From positions 1 to 23,303 of the forward strand of contig CALDPX010000081.1 in NCBI GenBank assembly GCA_937911745.1: 23,303 nt of DNA, in the 5' to 3' direction. Under the pieces are notes generated by a model that was not told the origin of the DNA, ran no database searches, and saw only the letters and a program-made list of their open reading frames with translations. The position numbers were made by a program, and so were the translations under genes. Position 1 is the first letter of the stretch; each line of letters starts with the position of its first letter. Of this stretch, positions 20,433-23,303 are shown piece by piece. This DNA comes from an uncultured Alistipes sp. Lineage in GTDB: Bacteria > Bacteroidota > Bacteroidia > Bacteroidales > Rikenellaceae.

Positions 20433-22502
20433 CTAAAATAGCGCACCTTGCACCGGAAGATTTTGTTTTGGCTCCTCCGAAGTGGTATTATCTTTCTCTT
20501 CGACAGACTCCACACACCCGTTGGAAATCATCTGTTCAAAGTCACTCTCGGAGATAATCTTCACGCCCAACTTAGTGGCTTTCTGCAACTTGGCTGGTCC
20601 TATCTTATCGCCAGCCAACAGATAGTCCGTAGTACCCGACACCGCCGAAAGATTCTTACCTCCGTTGAGTTCGATGAGTGCTTTGAGTTCGTCCCTGGTG
20701 TGTCTTTCAAACGAGCCCGAGATGACTATCGACACTCCCGACAGCACATTAGAAACAATCTCACGTTCTTCTTCCTCCATTTTCAAGCCCACCTCGCACA
20801 ATCGATTAATAATCGCCACATTACGTTCATCGCCAAAGTAATCGCGTATGCTCTTGGCTATTTTCTCGCCCACCTCGTCAGCCTCGGCAAGTTCTGCTTC
20901 CGATGCAGCCATAAGTGCATCCATAGAACGGAAATGTTGTGCCAAATATTTTGCCGTAGTCTCGCCCACGAAGCGGATACCCAGCGCAAAGAGAACACGC
21001 GAGAAGGGCACCTCACGCGAGAGCGACAATTGGTGCATTATATTCTCTGCACTCTTGACACCCATTCGTGGCAGTGAGGCAATCTGCTGAGGTTGAACAG
21101 AGTATAGGTCTGCAACATCCTTTATGAGTCCGCTCTTATAGAGCAGTTCGGCTGTTTCATCACCGATGCCCTCTATGTTCATCGCCTTGCGTGAGATAAA
21201 GTGGATGATGCGCCCCACAATTTGTGGCATACACCCTTCGGCATTGGGGCAGTAGTGCTTAGCCTCGCCCTCAATCCTCACAAGCGGGGTACCGCACTCT
21301 GGACAGCGGTCTATATATTCAAAAGGTAGAGAGCCCTCTATGCGCTCCGAGAGTTCCACGCCTGTAATTTTGGGTATAATCTCGCCCCCCTTCTCAACAT
21401 AGACCATATCCCCCACCCTCACATCGAGGAGTGCTATCTGGTCTGCATTGTGGAGCGAGGCACGCTTGACAATCGTTCCTGCCAACTGAACGGGTTCGAG
21501 GTTGGCAACAGGCGTTATGGCACCCGTACGTCCCACCTGAAAGTCCACCGACAGCAGACGCGAGAGAGCCTGCTCGGCTTTGAACTTGTATGCCACAGCC
21601 CAACGAGGAGCCTTTGCAGTAGAGCCGAGCCTGCGCTGTGTGGCGTAGTCGTTCACTTTTATCACTGCGCCATCGGTGTCGTAGGGCAATGCGGAACGCT
21701 CAGTATCGGTACGAGTTATGTAGTCGGCAATCTCCTCCCACGAGGAGCACTTTTGCATACGGTCGGATATTTTGAGCCCCCAACCTCGTGCGGCTTGCAG
21801 GTTGTCCCAATGGTTTTGGTGCGGCAACCCCTCGCCCACCATATAGTAGAGGAAACAATCGAGTCCTCGCCTTGCAACCTCGGCTGAGGATTGGAGTTTT
21901 ATAGTACCTGCTGCGGCATTGCGCGGATTGGCAAAAGGCTGCTCTCCTGCCTCCTCTCGCTCGGCATTCAGACGGCGAAATGAGGCGTGTGGCATAATAA
22001 CCTCGCCTCTCATTTCGAGATAAGGGGGTATATTCTCGCCCTGCAACACAAGGGGTACGGAGCGTATTGTGCGGATGTTGGCTGTCACATCATCGCCCCT
22101 TGTGCCATCGCCACGAGTTACGGCACGCACAAGCCTACCATTTTCGTATATAATGCTGATTGCCGTACCGTCAAATTTCAACTCACACACAAACTCCACC
22201 TTGCCCTCTTCGCGCTCTATGCGTTCCACAAAGTCGTGCAACTCTTCGAGCGAGTAGGTATTCGAGAGTGAGAGCATCGGATAGCGGTGCGCAACGGAGT
22301 TGAAGGTGTTTGCCAGGTCGCTACCCACACGTTGAGTTGGCGAGTTGGGGTCGAAGAATTCGGGGTGTTCGGCTTCGAGTTCTTGTAGTTGCCTAAGTAG
22401 CGTATCATATTCGTAATCGCTCACTTCGGGTGATGCTTCGACGTAGTATTTATGGTTTAGATAATTGAGCCTTTGGCGCAATTGTTCTATTGTATTTTGC
22501 AT
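20433..22502 (-). CDS. ligA: NAD-dependent DNA ligase
   Basis: Seals nicks in replication and repair with NAD+ as adenylyl donor; cytoplasmic and essential in bacteria. The 689 residues show every LigA part in order: Ia domain with the NAD-binding SDYEYDTLLRQLQELE (28-43), adenylated Lys109 in ELKFDGTA, nucleotidyl-transferase motifs RGDGTRGDDVT (130-140) and LEMRGEV, OB fold, a Cys4 zinc site (C400, C403, C418, C424), helix-hairpin-helix repeats (about 440-580) and a C-terminal BRCT (about 585-662). A 25-residue polar tail ends NLPVQGALF. It heads the ligA-dapA-DUF4919-C11 block. The divergent gene on the other side starts 169 bases away. Confidence 0.98.
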   Translation of the reverse strand: MQNTIEQLRQRLNYLNHKYYVEASPEVSDYEYDTLLRQLQELEAEHPEFFDPNSPTQRVGSDLANTFNSVAHRYPMLSLSNTYSLEELHDFVERIEREEGKVEFVCELKFDGTAISIIYENGRLVRAVTRGDGTRGDDVTANIRTIRSVPLVLQGENIPPYLEMRGEVIMPHASFRRLNAEREEAGEQPFANPRNAAAGTIKLQSSAEVARRGLDCFLYYMVGEGLPHQNHWDNLQAARGWGLKISDRMQKCSSWEEIADYITRTDTERSALPYDTDGAVIKVNDYATQRRLGSTAKAPRWAVAYKFKAEQALSRLLSVDFQVGRTGAITPVANLEPVQLAGTIVKRASLHNADQIALLDVRVGDMVYVEKGGEIIPKITGVELSERIEGSLPFEYIDRCPECGTPLVRIEGEAKHYCPNAEGCMPQIVGRIIHFISRKAMNIEGIGDETAELLYKSGLIKDVADLYSVQPQQIASLPRMGVKSAENIMHQLSLSREVPFSRVLFALGIRFVGETTAKYLAQHFRSMDALMAASEAELAEADEVGEKIAKSIRDYFGDERNVAIINRLCEVGLKMEEEEREIVSNVLSGVSIVISGSFERHTRDELKALIELNGGKNLSAVSGTTDYLLAGDKIGPAKLQKATKLGVKIISESDFEQMISNGCVESVEEKDNTTSEEPKQNLPVQGALF

Positions 22503-22671
22503 AGTTCAAGCGGTTGTTTTCACAGTGTAAAAGTACAAAAAAGGGGCGAGAAAAAATCGTGCTCATCGGTGAAAAAAGGCGAAAAAAGAAAAAAAGTTAT
22601 TAACAACCGTATCGAATAAGGAAATTTGCCTTATAATTGCAGAAAATTTTGAGCAAATAAAGAAAATAGAT

Positions 22672-22995
22672 ATGACAACGAAAGTAGTTAAAAGACGCTC
22701 CGTAGTGAGTTTTGCAAACCTTCCCGAGGAGTTGCAGGAGGAGGTTAAGAGATTGTACCCTCACGGCTACAACGAGGCTATGATGCGAATCGAGAAACCC
22801 AATGGCGATTTTTTCTATGCCGTACCATTCGAGACCGACGAGGTGAGTTATTTGGTGAAGGTTGTAGTGAAAATTGACGACCATGTGGATGACGAAGAGG
22901 ACAAAGACTATTATAGCGACGATCTGAAAGGCGCTGACGAGTTTGCCGACAGCGAAGAAGACGAAGATATCGACAACCTCAGAGATGAAATCTAA
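22672..22995 (+). CDS. Small conserved acidic protein of unknown function
   Basis: 107 residues. The N-terminal two thirds form a compact mixed domain (MTTKVVKRRSVVSFANLP, EELQEEVKRLYPHGYNEAMM, RIEKPNGDFFYAVPFETD, SYLVKVVVKID). The last 39 residues are almost entirely acidic (HVDDEEDKDYY...SEEDEDIDNLRDEI). No signal peptide or membrane segment is visible, so it is cytoplasmic. I do not recognise a named family. Basic N-terminus plus long acidic tail is seen in nucleic-acid or basic-protein partners (for example the RNA polymerase delta subunit of Firmicutes), but that is analogy only. It is divergent from ligA and has its own strong terminator, so it is expressed alone. The ATG follows a very AT-rich leader. 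Confidence 0.82.
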   Translation: MTTKVVKRRSVVSFANLPEELQEEVKRLYPHGYNEAMMRIEKPNGDFFYAVPFETDEVSYLVKVVVKIDDHVDDEEDKDYYSDDLKGADEFADSEEDEDIDNLRDEI

Positions 22996-22997
22996 AC

Positions 22998-23030
22998 AAC
23001 AACGCCTGCCGAATTACGGCAGGCGTTGTT
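22998..23030 (+). terminator. Terminator of the acidic-protein gene
   Basis: Perfect 14-bp stem AACAACGCCTGCCG (22998-23011) / CGGCAGGCGTTGTT (23017-23030) with loop AATTA. It begins 2 bases after the stop codon and is followed by TCGTTTAG. Confidence 0.85.
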
Positions 23031-23067
23031 TCGTTTAGAGAGTTGGGAATTGAGACTGCCTCTAACC

Positions 23068-23089
23068 CTCAGGACTCTTGATGTTAGAC
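23068..23089. repeat. Second copy of a 22-base intergenic motif
   Basis: Matches 1687-1708 at 19 of 22 positions (core AGGACTnTTGAyGTTAGAC), same orientation. Both copies lie just downstream of a gene terminator and upstream of a non-coding stretch. Confidence 0.6.
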
Positions 23090-23153
23090 ACAAATAAAAC
23101 ACTCTCGGTGAAAAAAAATTGAGCCTTACATATTAATATATGTAAAAAAGTTA

Positions 23154-23161
23154 TACCTTTG
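23154..23161 (+). promoter_or_regulatory. -7 box of the gene starting at 23281
   Basis: TACCTTTG fits TAnnTTTG exactly. The predicted start is near 23168, giving a leader of about 113 bases. No TTTG -33 box at 18-20 bases is present. An inverted repeat ACATAT-TAAT-ATATGT (23128-23143) occupies that position and may be an operator. Confidence 0.6.
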
Positions 23162-23180
23162 CGCGCAGAACGCGCAAAGG
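23156..23180 (+). promoter_or_regulatory. Inverted repeat across the -7 box and predicted start site
   Basis: CCTTTGCGCG (23156-23165) / CGCGCAAAGG (23171-23180), a perfect 10-bp inverted repeat with a 5-base centre CAGAA. It covers most of the -7 box and the expected +1. It could be an operator for a dimeric regulator or form a 5' hairpin in the RNA. Function is inferred only. Confidence 0.55.
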
Positions 23181-23280
23181 AAAAGCGCAACTACCACTAT
23201 TATAGCAAGATAAAACAAAAACAACAATATATTAACAAACAACAATTAAACACAACAAACAAAAAACTATTAAAAACAAG

Positions 23281-23303
23281 ATGAAAAGGAATTACATTTC
23301 CCC
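23281..23303 (+). CDS. Start of an unidentified gene (runs off the window)
   Basis: ATG at 23281 opens the frame MKRNYIS and continues past the window edge. It is supported by the upstream promoter and by an unusual leader (23181-23280) that is almost only A and C with few G and no stable structure, a leader type that favours strong translation in Bacteroidales. Seven codons are too few to identify the product. Confidence 0.5.

Overview
The window looks like Bacteroidales chromosome, probably a gut Rikenellaceae or Alistipes-like organism. The order-level call rests on TAnnTTTG-type -7 promoter elements, AT-rich leaders without Shine-Dalgarno motifs, a BspA-like leucine-rich repeat surface protein, Porin O/P, DUF4919, a Bacteroidetes-style LuxR-type HTH and lipoproteins with short lipoboxes. 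The genus is a guess. No phage, integrase, transposase or CRISPR gene is visible. Apart from the repeat-rich stretch at 1460-1930, the gene content is mostly chromosomal housekeeping plus envelope functions.

Layout. 1-1458 (+): 3' part of a BspA-like LRR gene, closed by a strong terminator. 1539-1930: the only gene-free stretch longer than 300 bases. It holds 9-bp-period repeats arranged as an inverted array, a 7-bp triplication and a 122-bp imperfect palindrome that runs into the end of the next gene. 1913-3271 (-): M20 dipeptidase, divergent from a nucleoside phosphorylase (3389-4264, +). 4402-4475 (+): tRNA-Arg(ACG) with its own promoter and terminator. 4602-11213 (-): MscS channel, a multi-domain lipoprotein, a conserved two-TM protein of unknown function and a DASS-type anion transporter. 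11370-12499 (-): a CYTH protein and a second, divergent CYTH-like protein in tandem. 12609-13238 (-): lamin-tail-domain lipoprotein. 13390-17120 (-): a probable phosphate cluster (below). 17314-22502 (-): ligA-dapA-DUF4919-clostripain, tightly packed. 22672-22995 (+): small acidic conserved protein. 23154-23303 (+): promoter, unusual hairpin, long A/C-rich leader and the first codons of a gene that leaves the window.

The most interesting part is 13390-17120. In transcription order it encodes a DUF47/PhoU-like protein, then a 539-residue protein whose membrane half resembles a degenerate PiT phosphate permease and whose cytoplasmic tail is a coiled coil plus a LuxR-type DNA-binding HTH, then a phosphate-selective Porin O/P. 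My reading (inference) is that the permease-like half has lost the phosphate-binding signatures and acts as a membrane-bound phosphate sensor and transcription regulator, partnered by the PhoU-like protein and possibly controlling the porin. I know of no characterised protein with this architecture, but I could not search for one.
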